Assembly (NCBI RefSeq): GCF_003265705.1
Contig: NW_020312859.1
Span: 2,522,755-2,586,754 of the forward strand
Direction of reading: 5' to 3'
DNA from: Callorhinus ursinus
Lineage: Eukaryota; Chordata; Mammalia; Carnivora; Otariidae
DNA: 64,000 nucleotides
Below the pieces are notes generated by a model. The model searched no databases and was not told the DNA's origin. It was given only the letters and a program-made list of their open reading frames with translations. This document shows positions 53,447 to 64,000 of this stretch, one piece after another. The position numbers were made by a program, and so were the translations under genes. How positions within the stretch are numbered: position 1 is the stretch's first letter; each line of letters starts with the position of its first letter.

Positions 53447-53480
<34 letters not shown>
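53316..53480 (-). promoter_or_regulatory. CCN5: Possible CCN5 proximal promoter / 5' leader
   Basis: Upstream of the ATG on the minus strand are a TATA-like CATAAAGA (53379-53372), a TGACCTCA element (53398-53391) that differs by one base from a CRE and contains a nuclear-receptor half site, then a 70-base CA/CG alternating tract. Whether transcription starts here or at an upstream non-coding exon is not shown by the sequence. Confidence 0.3.
53407..53477. repeat. Alternating CA/CG dinucleotide tract
   Basis: About 70 bases of nearly unbroken purine-pyrimidine alternation, with a pure CG core at about 53427-53441 flanked by CA repeats. Strong Z-DNA-forming composition. Confidence 0.95.
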
Positions 53481-53481
<1 letters not shown>

Positions 53482-53581
53482 GTCTCTGCATTCCCCTTCC
53501 TCTCCCCATCCTCATGCTCCCACTGATGAGCCCATTTACCTGAAGATGAGACCGTGGAGGCCACCAAGAGGGGGCCTGCCA

Positions 53582-53617
53582 GTGTGAGTGTGAGTGTGTG
53601 CGTGCGTGTGCGTGTGT
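53582..53617. repeat. TG-rich dinucleotide repeat
   Basis: TGTGAG/TGTGCG units, complementary in composition to the CA/CG tract about 105 bases away. Confidence 0.85.
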
Positions 53618-55385
53618 GAAAGCCAGAGCCAGTGCCAGTGCCAAGAGCCTGTGACAGGCTGGCGGGGGCCTCTCTTGCTCCTCCCAGCCCCAGGGGGCCT
53701 TCCGAGCTGCGGCTGTGGCCGCTGTAGCCCTGCCCCAGACCCCCGCCCAAGCCCCGGGGCGCTGTGCACCCAGCAAGAGCTCCACAGGCACCCCCTTTGC
53801 AGCGCTGACCCAAGTCCTCCGAAGCCCCGTGGCCCGGACTCTGGGCAGTTTCAGCTGGGCCTGTGGTTTCTGGCAGGAAGATTGGCAGCCACCCAGAGGC
53901 GGGTGTGACCCAGAGCAAAACTTCCCCGGGCGGCCTGTTTGCTTTTGGCACCAAGGAGCCTCCCTCCGGCCTGCTTCCCTGGACTCTGGAAGGTGGCCAA
54001 GGGTGGATGAACCCGTGCAGGTTGGACCTACTGTGTGCCAGCATTTGCCGGGCGCAGCCAGATGATCTGGAAGAACCAAATCCATTTCGTTTAATTCGGT
54101 CATCTCTGAGGCCCCCTCTGTAAGAGCTGGGGACACAACAGTGACCTTGGGACAAAGCCCAGAGTGGGAGATGACAGTGGGAAAACAGGTGGAATTCCTG
54201 GGCATACTGAGGTGGGGTCCTTGTTCAGACGGAAGGTGAGGGACGGCTTTCCGGAGGAGGTGTCTTTACAGAGAGCCACAGACGGGGCGGGGGTGGGGAG
54301 TAAGAGATGGCAGAACGTTGCGGGCAGAGAGAACAGTACGTGCAGTACGAAGGCCGGAGTGAGCATGATAATGTGCCCATCCTGGGAGCCAAGGTGTGGC
54401 TGGAGCTGAGGGAGGGGAGGAGTGGTGGTGTACGTGCGGGAGCAGGACACCCAAATCCAAATCCCCCAGTTTCTGGGGGCATCTTCAATGCTCCAGCTGC
54501 TTTGGGTAAGGGGTGTGAGGACAAGGGCTTGGACTATAGAATTTGGTAAAGAAAATAACAGGCGGTGCCGAGCAGGGGCTGGGGAAGGCTTTGGTTCCCA
54601 TAATCTCCACCAGGACCCCAAACCTCAAAGTGAGGGCACTGGGCTCCAGAATGGGCGGTGGGTGAGGAAGAAGAGTGACCTGATATAGGGTCAGACTGAG
54701 TGACTTGCTGAGGGGGGAGCCTCCCTCCCAGCTGCAGTCCTGGGGAAGGAGTTGATGATGGAGGATGAAGATGGAAATGCACGCTAGGTCTCGGTGGTTC
54801 TGGCTGGAGGAGGAGGGCAGGGTGGGGGTGGTGGTGTCCCCAGGCCTGGAGGGAAGCAGGTACATTTGTTTGTCTATCCATGCTTATGCTTATGTTTTAG
54901 TCCAAGGCATGCCTAGGGTGCTCTACACCCAGAGTGGATCATTGCTGAGCAGCCCGCTCCTTTGCACAACAGGATTATTTTCAGTAATAACCATGAGATG
55001 AGACAAATAGTTTTCACGTATGAACTAAAGTTTGCACTTACCAAATAAAAACAGCCCCCCCCCACTTCACGGTCACACTGTTTGACTGTTTTCAATTTTA
55101 AGCACAAACCCAAACTCCAAGAACTCAAATAGAACGAGAGAATTGAAATACCTATATCTTCATTTTCACCATCACTCTGTGACCTTGTTGCTTTGAATCT
55201 ACTGTCGGGGTGCAGAACCGCACCCCCAGGGTTGGAGACAGGGCTGAGCAAGATTCTGAACTGTCAGGAGCTTCTGCTCCCAGTGAATGTGTGCTCCTGA
55301 GTCTGTGTGCGCTGGGCAGCTGTCTTCCTAGAGATCTCTAAGTTCTCTTCCACGTAGGATAGGTTTACTAAAGGGTAAGAAATTA

Positions 55386-55557
55386 GGGGGTGCCTGGGTG
55401 GCTCAGTCGGTTAGGTGTCTGACTCTTGATTTCAGCTCACATCATGATCTCGGGGTTGTGAGATTGCGCCCCGCATGGAGTCTGCTTGAGATTCTCTCTC
55501 CTCTGCCCCTCCCCTGTGCGCGCTCTCTCTCTCTCTCTCTAAAAAAAAAAAAAAAAA
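55386..55557 (+). mobile_element. CAN-SINE, plus
   Basis: The head GGGTGCCTGGGTGGCTCAG, a CT microsatellite and a 17-A tail. Flanks GGTAAGAAATTA and GATAAGAAACTA form a slightly diverged target duplication. Confidence 0.93.
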
Positions 55558-55864
55558 GGATAAGAAACTAAAATGTGCTAAATTTGAAGCTTAATTAAAA
55601 TTCAACAGTCACCGCATCAATTGTTTAGAACTTGGACCAAGACAAGATGTTTTCAGGACAAAGTACTTTATGATTGACAGAAGTTACATTTCTATACTGA
55701 CATGGTTTATATATATATATACTGACTTCTCATCAGTTTCATTTTATCTTTAAATTCTCTACAGACCGCGGGCCCCTCTTATTGCCTGCGCTCAGGGAAG
55801 ACCACTCCCGGGCCCCGTCCTTGCTAGGACCACTGGTTTTAAGAACAACAGAAGTGATTACATA

Positions 55865-56045
55865 AAGGGCACGCAGAGGAAGCCAGCCCTATGCTAAGTA
55901 TTTTTTATAAAAAGTGGTGGTTCTAATCTTCACAGTCTACACCTCAATAAGAAAGGGGAGGTTCAGAGAGGTTAAGTATTTGCCTAAGGTTGCACAGCTA
56001 GAAAATAGAGCCAGGTTTTCAGTGCAGGTCCACTGGACTCCACAA
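55865..56045 (-). repeat. MIR
   Basis: GGTTCAGAGAGGTTAAGTAT, then AGGTTGCACAGCTAGAAAAT. Confidence 0.8.
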
Positions 56046-57097
56046 CCTTTTGTTGTCGTTTTGATTGTTATTTATTGTGACTACTGCTTATAGAGCTCTC
56101 GGTGGCACATATTTTTTAGATCGAGGGGAATGTGCTAGTGTGAAGTGTACATCTCGATAACTCTTCACATACGTGCACACCCATGTCACCACCACCCAGA
56201 GCAAGATACATTTCCAGAAGGTTCCTCATCACCCTTCCAGGTACTCACTCTTCTGACCTCTATCACCATTGATCAGTTGTTTCCGGAACCACTCCTCCGT
56301 CTGAGGCAAGAAGGAAGACAGGAGCATTTCGGTGTGGGGGGAACTGGCCAGAGGCACACTGCCCAGGGAGGCATCGGAGGGGACAGCCTCCGCCGACAGC
56401 CAGGAGGTGAGGCTGCCGTGGGCTCCCAGCGGGGGGGGTGAAGAAGTCACGGGCCAGCGCAGGCCAGGGAGGCGACAAGAGATGAGTGGAAGTGTTGCCA
56501 CCACCATCCTTCCCCCGACCCCTGCCCCCAGGGGCCTCTCTGAGTCACAGTGTGGCTGTGTGCTCGCAACTGGTCCTTTCTTATAACTGAGGAGGGCAAC
56601 GTGCGGACAGAGGGAGGCCCTGGGGCCTGGCCAGCTCCGGGGATGGAAGTGTCAGTGGTGAGCCGTGCATACACAGTTCCGAGTACTGAAAGCCTGCAGC
56701 GGGAAGTGCCACTTTGCTGACTCCTTACACGTGGGGCAGGCCCCCCCAAAACTGCCAAGTTCGGTGCTAGAGGGATGTGACAGTCCAGGGAACCTATGAG
56801 TCTCTTGGGGGCTGCTGTAGCTCCCCCAAATAGGACCCCAGAATGAGCCTGGCTGCTCTTTGCGTTACTGGAAGGAAACATGGGCTCATAAGTCCAAAGA
56901 TCCTGGCTTCAAATCCTGGCACCGCCATGACTGACAGTGCTGGGATTAGGAGGTGCTTCTAGATGCCTAGAGGGAGCAGCATTGAAGGGGCTGTCCCTCT
57001 CTGGTGCCCCCCCCACCTCGTGCACTGCACCACCTGGAGAGTGCCTCCTGAGGAGGGAGGCGCCTGGGGCACAAATGAGTTCATGGCAGCAACATAG

Positions 57098-57263
57098 AGC
57101 CACTGAGATTTGGGGACTTGGGACACAAATGGGGATTTGTGACCTCAGCATGGCCTAATGTACCTCGATTAACAAGTCAGTGAATATTGGTTGCCTGGCT
57201 AAATGTGTTAATCGGGGCACATTAGGCTATGCTGAGGTCACAAATCCCCAAATCTCAGTGGCT
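57098..57263. repeat. Inverted repeat (foldback), arms about 58 bp, 31-bp loop
   Basis: The left arm, 57098-57174, starts AGCCACTGAGATTTGGGGA and ends GATTAACA. The right arm, 57206-57263, is its reverse complement, with three transitions. The left arm has 19 additional bases near 57117-57135. The sequence resembles the 3' end of an MLT1-type LTR. Confidence 0.9.
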
Positions 57264-57300
57264 TGACCCAACGGAAGGTTTATCTTTGCTCCCAAAGAGT
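57206..57300 (-). mobile_element. LTR end, MLT1-like, inverted
   Basis: Read on the minus strand it has an A-rich AATAAACCTTCC-like stretch, then AAGCCACTGAGATTTGGGG, the layout of an MLT/MaLR LTR 3' end. The outer limit beyond 57300 is unclear. Confidence 0.4.
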
Positions 57301-57404
57301 CCAATGGAGTCAGGGAGGTCTTCTCCATCTTGGAGCTGAGTCTCTGGCTCTTCCTCCCCACATGTGTGCTGGGGTGTCGGCATCCTCCAGGGGCTCGAGT
57401 GAAA

Positions 57405-57500
57405 TGTGGAATCCCAGGCCCCTCCCAGAAGCAGAATCTGCATTTTAATGAGGCCCACCGGTGTTCTGCATGCGTGTTTCAGTTTGGGAATCACCCAAGG
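57405..57500 (+). mobile_element. MER5A-like fragment
   Basis: GAATCTGCATTTTAATGAGG and CAGTTTGGGAATCACCC resemble the 3' half of MER5A. Confidence 0.45.
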
Positions 57501-58489
57501 TCACCTTGGAGAAGAGGGGTGGAGAAGGCACACCGGGCCTTCACGGCCTCGGACCAGAGGCGATGCTCCTGCTTCATTGGCCTAGTCTGTGTCATATTAA
57601 TTTTATCCTAGGAGTTTCCACATTCTTCTTTGGTTCTCTAGTGCATCGATTTGTTCCCAGAAGCTTGTCTGTTCTGTACAGCTGGACCTTAGTTGGGCCC
57701 CCGGATACCAAGCTGTTCCCTGTCCTCGGCGGGGTCCCCTCCATCAGGAAGGTCCACACAATGGGCCCAGCGGATGACCAGGACTTGCCCAGGTCTGGGC
57801 TCCTGACCCGGAACATGAAGCTGCATCTCTCCAAGGCCTGCCGCCCCCACACTGTCCTTGCTCACGGCCATGTTGGGAGGAGCTCATGGAGTTCCTGCGG
57901 GCTGCCTGTGGCCGCGGTCTGCAAATACCCAGCCCCCCGGCGCCTGGCCCTGGCCCCTTCTCCCACACGGTCCCCACTCTGGGCAGGAGTTTAGAGGTCT
58001 GCTTCTGACCCTGAGATCCCAAGTGCCATGCTGAGCTCCTTCTCCCACCCCTAGGACAGCCGTGGGGCTTGGACAGTTTAACACTTGGCTTCAGTCTGCG
58101 CTGGCCAGGTTCTGCATGCAGGGACCAACACGGTCCTCGCCCAAAGGGGGGCTGGAATGTGGAGCTCTCAGCACACGCATGTGATCACCTCTGTGCACGG
58201 CTTCACATAGTTCTGTGACCCGGGGGGCCTGGCAACGAACTGGCCCTCACTGGCTGAGTGAGGGGGTTGGCCCAGGGGCTGCACCAAGGGTGCAGCTGGT
58301 GAAGCATTGATAAGCCTGCTGGCGAGCTGGGGAGCTGGGAGGAAGTCATGCTGGGACATGGGGAGGGCTTTGGAAATCGGCATGAGGGTTTATTTACAGA
58401 CTTAGTATGCCAAGGAGAAGGCGCTGCACCTGGCACATGTTAGGTGCTAGATATGTCTTTGGTGCATGCATGCGTGAATGAATGAATGA

Positions 58490-58610
58490 ACTGGGGGACC
58501 AAAGCTCTAATCCTAGCTCTATAGCTGTACATTCCTGGGCCAGTTCCTTGGCCTTGCTTGGCCTCAGCTTCCTCATCTGTTAAATGGGAGAGGGGCAAAC
58601 TCCATATTTT
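58490..58610 (+). repeat. MIR
   Basis: CAGCTTCCTCATCTGTTAAA with a preceding GGCCAGTTCCTTGGCC. Confidence 0.7.
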
Positions 58611-59005
58611 TTAGGGCCTCTTGGCTCTAGGAATCTGTTTCTATGCCCAAAAGCATGGAGTGGCAGCTCTGATCCAGAGGGAAGCATGGAGGGAGGGCCC
58701 TCAGGAATACAGAGTTCCAGAATGTCAGGAGGCACAGGTGGTTCCTATAAACTCATTGATGCCGACTAATTACCGGAATTCAGGAGACCCCACTGAGTTG
58801 GAACCAGTTGCTGCTCATGAGGGACTGGGTGTCAGGGCAGAGCTAGCTCTGTCCTTGGCCAGACATCTCTCAGAGGAGGCAGATAATGGGTTAGGTTACT
58901 CCCTCCCCATCAGAGAGCCCTTCCGTCAGTGGGGATATTAGTCTTCAGGGACTTACCTCTCACTGTTTGAGTCCCAGTAGGTGCCATTACCTGTCCATAT
59001 CCATA

Positions 59006-59180
59006 CCTAATCCATCCATCCATCTGTCCATCAATCCAACTATCTGTTCATCCATTGATCCATTTGTTTGTCCATTGATCCATTCAGCCATTGATCCATC
59101 CATCCATCCATCCATCCACCCATCCATCCATCCTTCTATCCATCCATCTGTATATCCATCTACCCATGCATTCATTCAAC
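59006..59180. repeat. CCAT/TCCA microsatellite, degenerate
   Basis: CATC/CCAT tetramers with substitutions (CTGT, TTGA, TTTG). The purest part is at 59092-59135. Confidence 0.95.
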
Positions 59181-59199
59181 AAACACTGAATTCTTTATG

Positions 59200-59450
59200 C
59201 CCTACTAGTACATAAAGAATTAAAATAAGATCTCTGCCCAATGAGTTCTCGGGTTAGAGGGGAGGAGAGAGACAAGTGGGAGTGATTACAGCACAGTCAG
59301 TGGGAAAGCAATGAGAGGAGAGGACCTAATCCAGTCTGGGAGGTGGGAGAGGTGGTTTTGGAAGTCTTACTTGAGGAGGTGACATCTGAGCTGAGTCTTG
59401 AAGCAAGAGTAGGAGTTGTACAGGCAAAAAAGCAATTAAAACAGAGGATG
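59200..59450 (+). repeat. Ancient interspersed repeat, unnamed, partial copy
   Basis: GGAGGTGACATCTGAGCTGA and GTCTTGAAGCAAGAGTAGG belong to the middle part of the family at 46.6 kb. A CAN-SINE inserted at its right end. Confidence 0.5.
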
Positions 59451-59453
59451 GTA

Positions 59454-59652
59454 GGGCGCCTGGGTGGCTCAGTTGGTTAAGAGACTGCCTTTGGCTCAGG
59501 TCATGATCCTGGAGTCCCGGGATCGAGTCCCGCACCGGGCTCCCTGCTCGGCAGGGAGTCTGCTTCTCCCTCTGACCCTCCCCCCCATGTGCTTTCTCTC
59601 TCTCTCATTCTCTCTCTCTCCAATAAATCAATAAAATCTTAAAAAAAAAAAA
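59454..59652 (+). mobile_element. CAN-SINE, arctoid subtype, plus, young-looking
   Basis: A complete tRNA-Lys-like head (GGGCGCCTGGGTGGCTCAG), the CTGCTCGGCAGGGAGTCTGC middle, a CT-rich region, AATAAATCAATAAAATC and an A tail. The perfect 12-base duplication AGAGGATGGTAG flanks it. Confidence 0.95.
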
Positions 59653-61494
59653 GAGGATGGTAGCATGAGAGCAAGGGCCATCGGGGAGTTGTGAGCAATG
59701 GAATCTGGATAAAGCCCGTAGAGCCAAGTAGGAGGCAGACTGAGATAAAGCTGGAGAGGCCTGGTCACAGGGAGGGCCCTGTGTCAGTTGGGGAGGACAG
59801 TTGTGGCTGGGGGTAGGAATAGGGACAGAGGCCTTGGACATCCAGGGACAACTGGAGATGTAGAAAAGCTCTGGGTCAGGTATCAGAATGCCACCTTCCT
59901 TCCTCCTCTCTACCCCTGAGTGGCCTTAGGGGAGTCGCCTGCCCTCTCAGGGCCTTAGTTCCCCCACTGTGACATGACAGGGTGGCCCTCTGTGGCCTCT
60001 TGGGAGCCTTCCAGCTCTGAGGGAGCCCTTGAGTCACATGTGGTTAGCAAAACTAATGCCCACATGAACATCTGGCCTGGCCTGAGGCATGAGTGAATTG
60101 CTCCTAGTCCCTGTGTGTGTTGGGGGCGGGGAGGGCATTGGTTAGGAGGACCCTGGTTAGGGGCCACCCCTATAGGGCTCTCAGTCATGGCACAGAAGGA
60201 TGTGCTAAGAAGGGAGTGAGTCACCAGCCAGTCATCAGTTTGGGCCCCAGGGTCCCCAGGTAGAGGAAGGGGAACCCCAATCCTAGCTCCTGGTCACCCC
60301 TGCGCCCCCTCCTCAAGACAGCAGACCCCTGTTCAGAACAAACTCCCATACAAACTCTAATATTTAAAGCAGGCCCAAGGAAAATGGTTTAAATGGTTTG
60401 GTAGGAAGCAAAGGGTGGGGGTCTTCAGCTGGGGCTCTGGGTCCTCTCCACCCCCCAGCAGCCCCTGGGGCCCTACCACTGTGCCATATTGCCTCTTAAA
60501 AGATGGCCTGAAGCACCTCGCAGTGTCTACTGTTTGGGATTCAGACAAAAAGACAGAAGTGATTCAGAAGGAAGGGAGAGACCCAGTCACACAATTCGCT
60601 GTGTGACTTTGGGTGAGTCACTCCAACTCTCTGGGCCTCAGTTTCCAAGCCGAGTTGTCATGCGACTTGAAGGGCTGGGGCATAGCTGCACTCAGCGGAT
60701 GGTAGCTCATCCCGACCGGTCCTTCCCCCCAGTTTGCAGGTGCTGGCTTTGGGTGGGGAGGAGGCCAGAGCGGCAGCTGAGACTTGTCCTTCCATCTCCA
60801 AGCTGCTTGGGTCTGTCTCCAGGAGAAGCTGTTTCTCTAACCCACAACCCCTCAGAAAGGACCAGCCATAGCCTCCCTCTGGCACAACCCCTGCTCTAAG
60901 GATCCCAAGACCTACCCCCTCAGAGGTAATGTCACTCTGAGACACCAGATGGGCCTACGGGCTGCCCGGGGCTGCAGTGAGAGGCATCTGGACCAGCTTC
61001 CAGGAGCCCAGTGCAGGAAGTGGGACAGGGAGGCCCCTCCATGCCCCATCCCTCCAGCCCCACCAGCCCCACCAGCCCCAGAGAAAACACTTCATTACTG
61101 GAAACCCAGCCAGGCAGAGGGGGTGGAAGTGGCCGTGTGAGAGGAAACCTCACAGGGTCAGCCAAACCTCGGCCCCCACGTGGGGCTGGCTCACTGAGCT
61201 GTTTACGGAAACACTGGCCCCGAGGCCAGCCCAGCTGCTGGGCTGGGATCCCCTGAGGCACCCCCAGGCCTCAAAGTGCCAGCTTGGCAGGGGACATCAA
61301 AGGCTGCAGCTGAGGCCTCGTTTCCCTCACTGCCCACCTGGGGAGTGGAAAACTGAGGAGCCCCCCCAGGGAACAGGGGTGGTAGACATGGGTGAGGTCT
61401 TCAGGCCGGCCTTGGGTCCTCCTGGTCCAGCTTCCTGAGGTGGGTCAGGGCACCAGGCCCTTTCTGGACACCCCTGGAAAATGGCATCACTTAA

Positions 61495-61700
61495 GAGAAG
61501 CTCATGGCCAGTGGACTCTGGAGCCAGGCTGCCTGGGTTCAAATCCTGAACTTGGCCCTCACTGGCTGTATTGCTCTGGAGAGTTTGGGCAACTTTTCTG
61601 TGCCTCAGTTTCCCCATCTGTAAAATGGGGGTGAGGGTAATAGTATACACTTCACGGAGATGTTGATAGAATGAAATAATCTCATATGTGCCAAGTGCGG
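61495..61700 (+). repeat. MIR, nearly full length
   Basis: GGTTCAAATCCTGAACTTGG, GCCTCAGTTTCCCCATCTGT, then CATATGTGCCAAGTGCGGC. Confidence 0.85.
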
Positions 61701-62139
61701 CAGGCAGCCCCAATCACTCCCCAAGTGCCATGTTTGTCATGGAAATCTTTTCAGCTTAAATATCTGCTGAGCGTCCACACCGTGATTGAGGAGCTGAGGT
61801 TACAGAGATAAGTCTGATTTAGTTCCTGCCCCAGGGAGCTTCAAGGTCAAGGTGAGCGTTTGGGGGATTGGGGGGGGGTTGATATACCTAATTACCGTAG
61901 TCACAATGGAAATGAAGGGGTGAATATCTGCCTCTCCAGTGTCTCTGTTTGTGGGAGCAGGGGCCACACGAGCCCAGTCACCACTCTATCCCTGCATCCA
62001 GCACGGAGGCCGGCACCCACTTGGCTGCAGAACCAGTAGACAAACACCCGATCCTTCTGAGCGCTGGAAGGGGGCAGGCCCTGAGCCCAGCGCTCTGCGT
62101 GCATGACACCCTTCTGGCTCCTCAGCACCCTGATGGAGT

Positions 62140-62290
62140 CGGTCGTGTCATTCTTTCTGCATTCGGAGAAGCAAACAGAGGCTCAGCAAGGCCAGCCCAA
62201 GGTCCCACAGCTGGTAAGTGGCAAAGCCAGGCCTGAACCCACACCGAAGTTCAGAGCCTGCATTTTTAACCACTAAACTCCCCATCGTCA
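62140..62290 (-). repeat. MIR
   Basis: GAGGCTCAGCAAGGCCAGCC, then AAGTGGCAAAGCCAGGCCTG. Confidence 0.7.
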
Positions 62291-63574
62291 GTGTGGTATT
62301 AAATTGCACAGCAACCCTCAGGCCTGGGAGTTCAGAGCTGTGCCCAGCCCGGCCTGAGAAGATCCGGAAGGATCTTAGGGGAGGGAGGACACTCTAGGCA
62401 GAGGGACTCACCTGTGGAGAAGCGAAGAGGCAGGCCCAGACCACTGTCATACTAGTCTCTGCTGCCCGAACTGCTTGTGGACTAGGGAAGGCTGGTGCGC
62501 AGGGCTGGGGTGTGGGAGTGATGCGAGCAACAGGGGAAAGGACTGAGGGATGTCTGCCGACAGCCCGGAATGCCAGGAAAAGGTTCCGACTGTCCCGTGG
62601 GGTGTGACTGGCCAGTCCCGAGCAGAGTTTGCATGTGACCAGATGGACGCCCACTCTGGTGGCCGGGATCAAAGATGAATTACAAAGGAAGGAGTTAGGA
62701 CACAGAGGGGGAAACCGATTGGTACAAATGACAAACCTCAGCATTGTTACTGGAGATGAGCTGTCTCCCCCAGATCAACCCTTACCTGCCCCGTGTTCTA
62801 CTTCATCCAAAGCAATGTGTGTGTGTCTTTGGGGCCCAGGGCCTGGGCATGGAGTGGCCAGATTTGGAGTCCTTGCCGCCCCAAAACGTGCCTTCTTCCC
62901 CAGCCCAGCCTCAGCCCTAGCCCCAGCGATGACCTACTCTTGGGCTTAACCCCACTTTGCCCACAGTGGCTGCCAGCAGGGGGAGGCCCAGAAGGTGTGA
63001 CCGGGGGCAGGTGCCCACAAGGCTCTCAGCAGCCAAACCTTCGCCCCCCAGCCCACCTGGCATTCAGCCACACGGAAGTTTCAGCTCTCGGACCTGCCAT
63101 ATATGTGGGCTGTGTCCCTGGCCAGGTGCCTGGAGGTCTCCCTCGTTCATAACATAGACGGTCATGAAGGAGAGGGATGTTGTGAGGATTGATCGGGGTC
63201 TTGGATGTGGGGCATGGAGCACAGCACTGGCTCAGGGCGGATGCTCTGTAACTGTGAGCTCAGTGTCATTACCACTGCAGCCCGAAAGCAGAAGCCACTG
63301 TCTGGTCTGGGAAGAACTCAGAAACCACCCGCTGTGGCCTGGAAAAGCTCAGAGGGCATCTGGGCCATCCCCCTGTCCCCAGGTGCCTGATGCCTGACTT
63401 CGCTCGGAGAGGTCGGTCTCCCCCAACGGGCATGGGGGCCCCTGGTTTGAGTCATGCGTCTGCACCTCATGGGGTGCAGGCTGGTGAAAAGCGAAAGGAG
63501 CCATGCTGGGCTCCATCATGCAGGCCGTGCCGTTAGACCATGCTGACCTACCCCGAGCTCTGGCCCTCCCTCAC

Positions 63575-63765
63575 AGTCCATCCCAGGACAAGTTACTTCA
63601 TGTCCCAGTGCTTTGGCTCCTTCGTTTGCAAAATGGGCGTATCGTAGTTCCTGCCTCACTCACGGGGTCACGGTAAAGATTAGGAGAGAGGGGGAGTATA
63701 CACGCTTAGCACGGGGCCCAGCATGTGCGAAGCACATGGTAAATATTAGCAGTCACCATGGAGCA
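63575..63765 (+). repeat. MIR
   Basis: GACAAGTTACTTCATGTCCC, then TGCAAAATGGGCGTATCGTA. Confidence 0.7.
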
Positions 63766-64000
63766 GGGCTGTAAGTCAGGAAATTCACAGAGATCAAATA
63801 CCTAGAGAAGGGGGGGGGTAAATCACGAAAACTGTGCAGTACGCACAGGTGGTTGAAGACGCAGGCCACTGAGAGAGCCGGGAAACAGGGCAGTGGCTGG
63901 AAAGGGCCCAGCCTCCTTCTGGAGAACAGTCAGTAAGAATAACAAACAAGCAGCAGCTTTTCCCAGAGTGAGCCCAAGGCGTGTGCTAGGCACGGTGCTC

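Larger units (their letters stand above)
53618..64000. other. Region upstream of CCN5, no gene recognised
   Basis: In human the next gene in this direction is ADA, tens of kilobases away as I recall. No ADA exon was recognised here. Contents are CAN-SINEs at 55.4 and 59.5 kb, MIRs, an inverted LTR-like piece with a foldback at 57.1-57.26 kb, a CCAT microsatellite at 59.0 kb and unnamed ancient repeats. Stretches such as 60.0-61.4 and 62.3-63.5 kb hold nothing I can name. Confidence 0.6.

Noticed and set aside
53193..54155. A 320-codon open frame covering the CCN5 first coding exon and upstream sequence
   Set aside because: Only the 20 codons at 53315-53256 match CCN5. The rest is open because of the dinucleotide repeat (Arg-Ala, Cys-Val runs) and GC content.
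59006..59180. CRISPR-like array
   Set aside because: It is a tetranucleotide microsatellite without unique spacers, in a mammalian genome.
61841..61849. TCAAGGTCA, an ERR/SF-1 type site upstream of CCN5
   Set aside because: A nine-base match is expected by chance in a window this size, and nothing else supports a regulatory element there.
53480..64000. ADA exons, expected next in the human gene order
   Set aside because: No adenosine deaminase motif was found in any frame. In human, ADA begins tens of kilobases beyond CCN5.

Overview
This is a vertebrate nuclear window, and specifically a carnivoran mammal. It has interrupted genes with GT-AG introns, CpG islands, and several tRNA-Lys-derived CAN-SINEs (SINEC). 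The SINEs begin GGGCGCCTGGGTGGCTCAG and the best copy carries the body type seen in bears, seals and mustelids rather than in dog or cat. An arctoid caniform is therefore the best guess, by inference from remembered consensus sequences. Nothing prokaryotic and no protein-coding viral gene was seen.

Three protein genes are supported. (1) RIMS4, plus strand, last four coding exons (9469-13444), with a 4.3 kb 3' UTR ending at an ATTAAA signal near 17731. Bases 1-9468 are the 3' part of the preceding intron. (2) KCNK15 (TASK-5), minus strand, complete in two coding exons (23369-23651 and 18698-19410), 331 residues. (3) CCN5 (WISP2), minus strand, complete in four coding exons between 53315 and 42048, exactly 250 residues. 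The order RIMS4, KCNK15, CCN5 is the human 20q13.12 order read backwards, so the locus is syntenic. RIMS4 and KCNK15 converge, with 3' ends under 1 kb apart. KCNK15 and CCN5 are co-oriented, about 17.6 kb apart.

The genes do not form one pathway. RIMS4 is a short RIM-family C2 protein of the presynaptic exocytosis machinery. KCNK15 is a two-pore-domain potassium channel subunit. CCN5 is a secreted matricellular protein lacking the CT domain.

The remaining DNA is ordinary mammalian intron and intergenic sequence: many MIR copies, L1M fragments, three MER20 copies (each inside an intron of KCNK15 or CCN5), MER5A-like and MLT1-like remnants, two more LTR-like cassettes, six CAN-SINEs, and simple repeats. 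The more unusual items are a 53-bp GC-rich tandem duplication touching a CCN5 splice donor, a long alternating purine-pyrimidine tract just upstream of the CCN5 start codon, a near-perfect foldback at 57.1-57.26 kb, a CTCF-like motif in a small CpG-rich patch, and LTRs placed where they could act as alternative promoters. I found no convincing new gene system.
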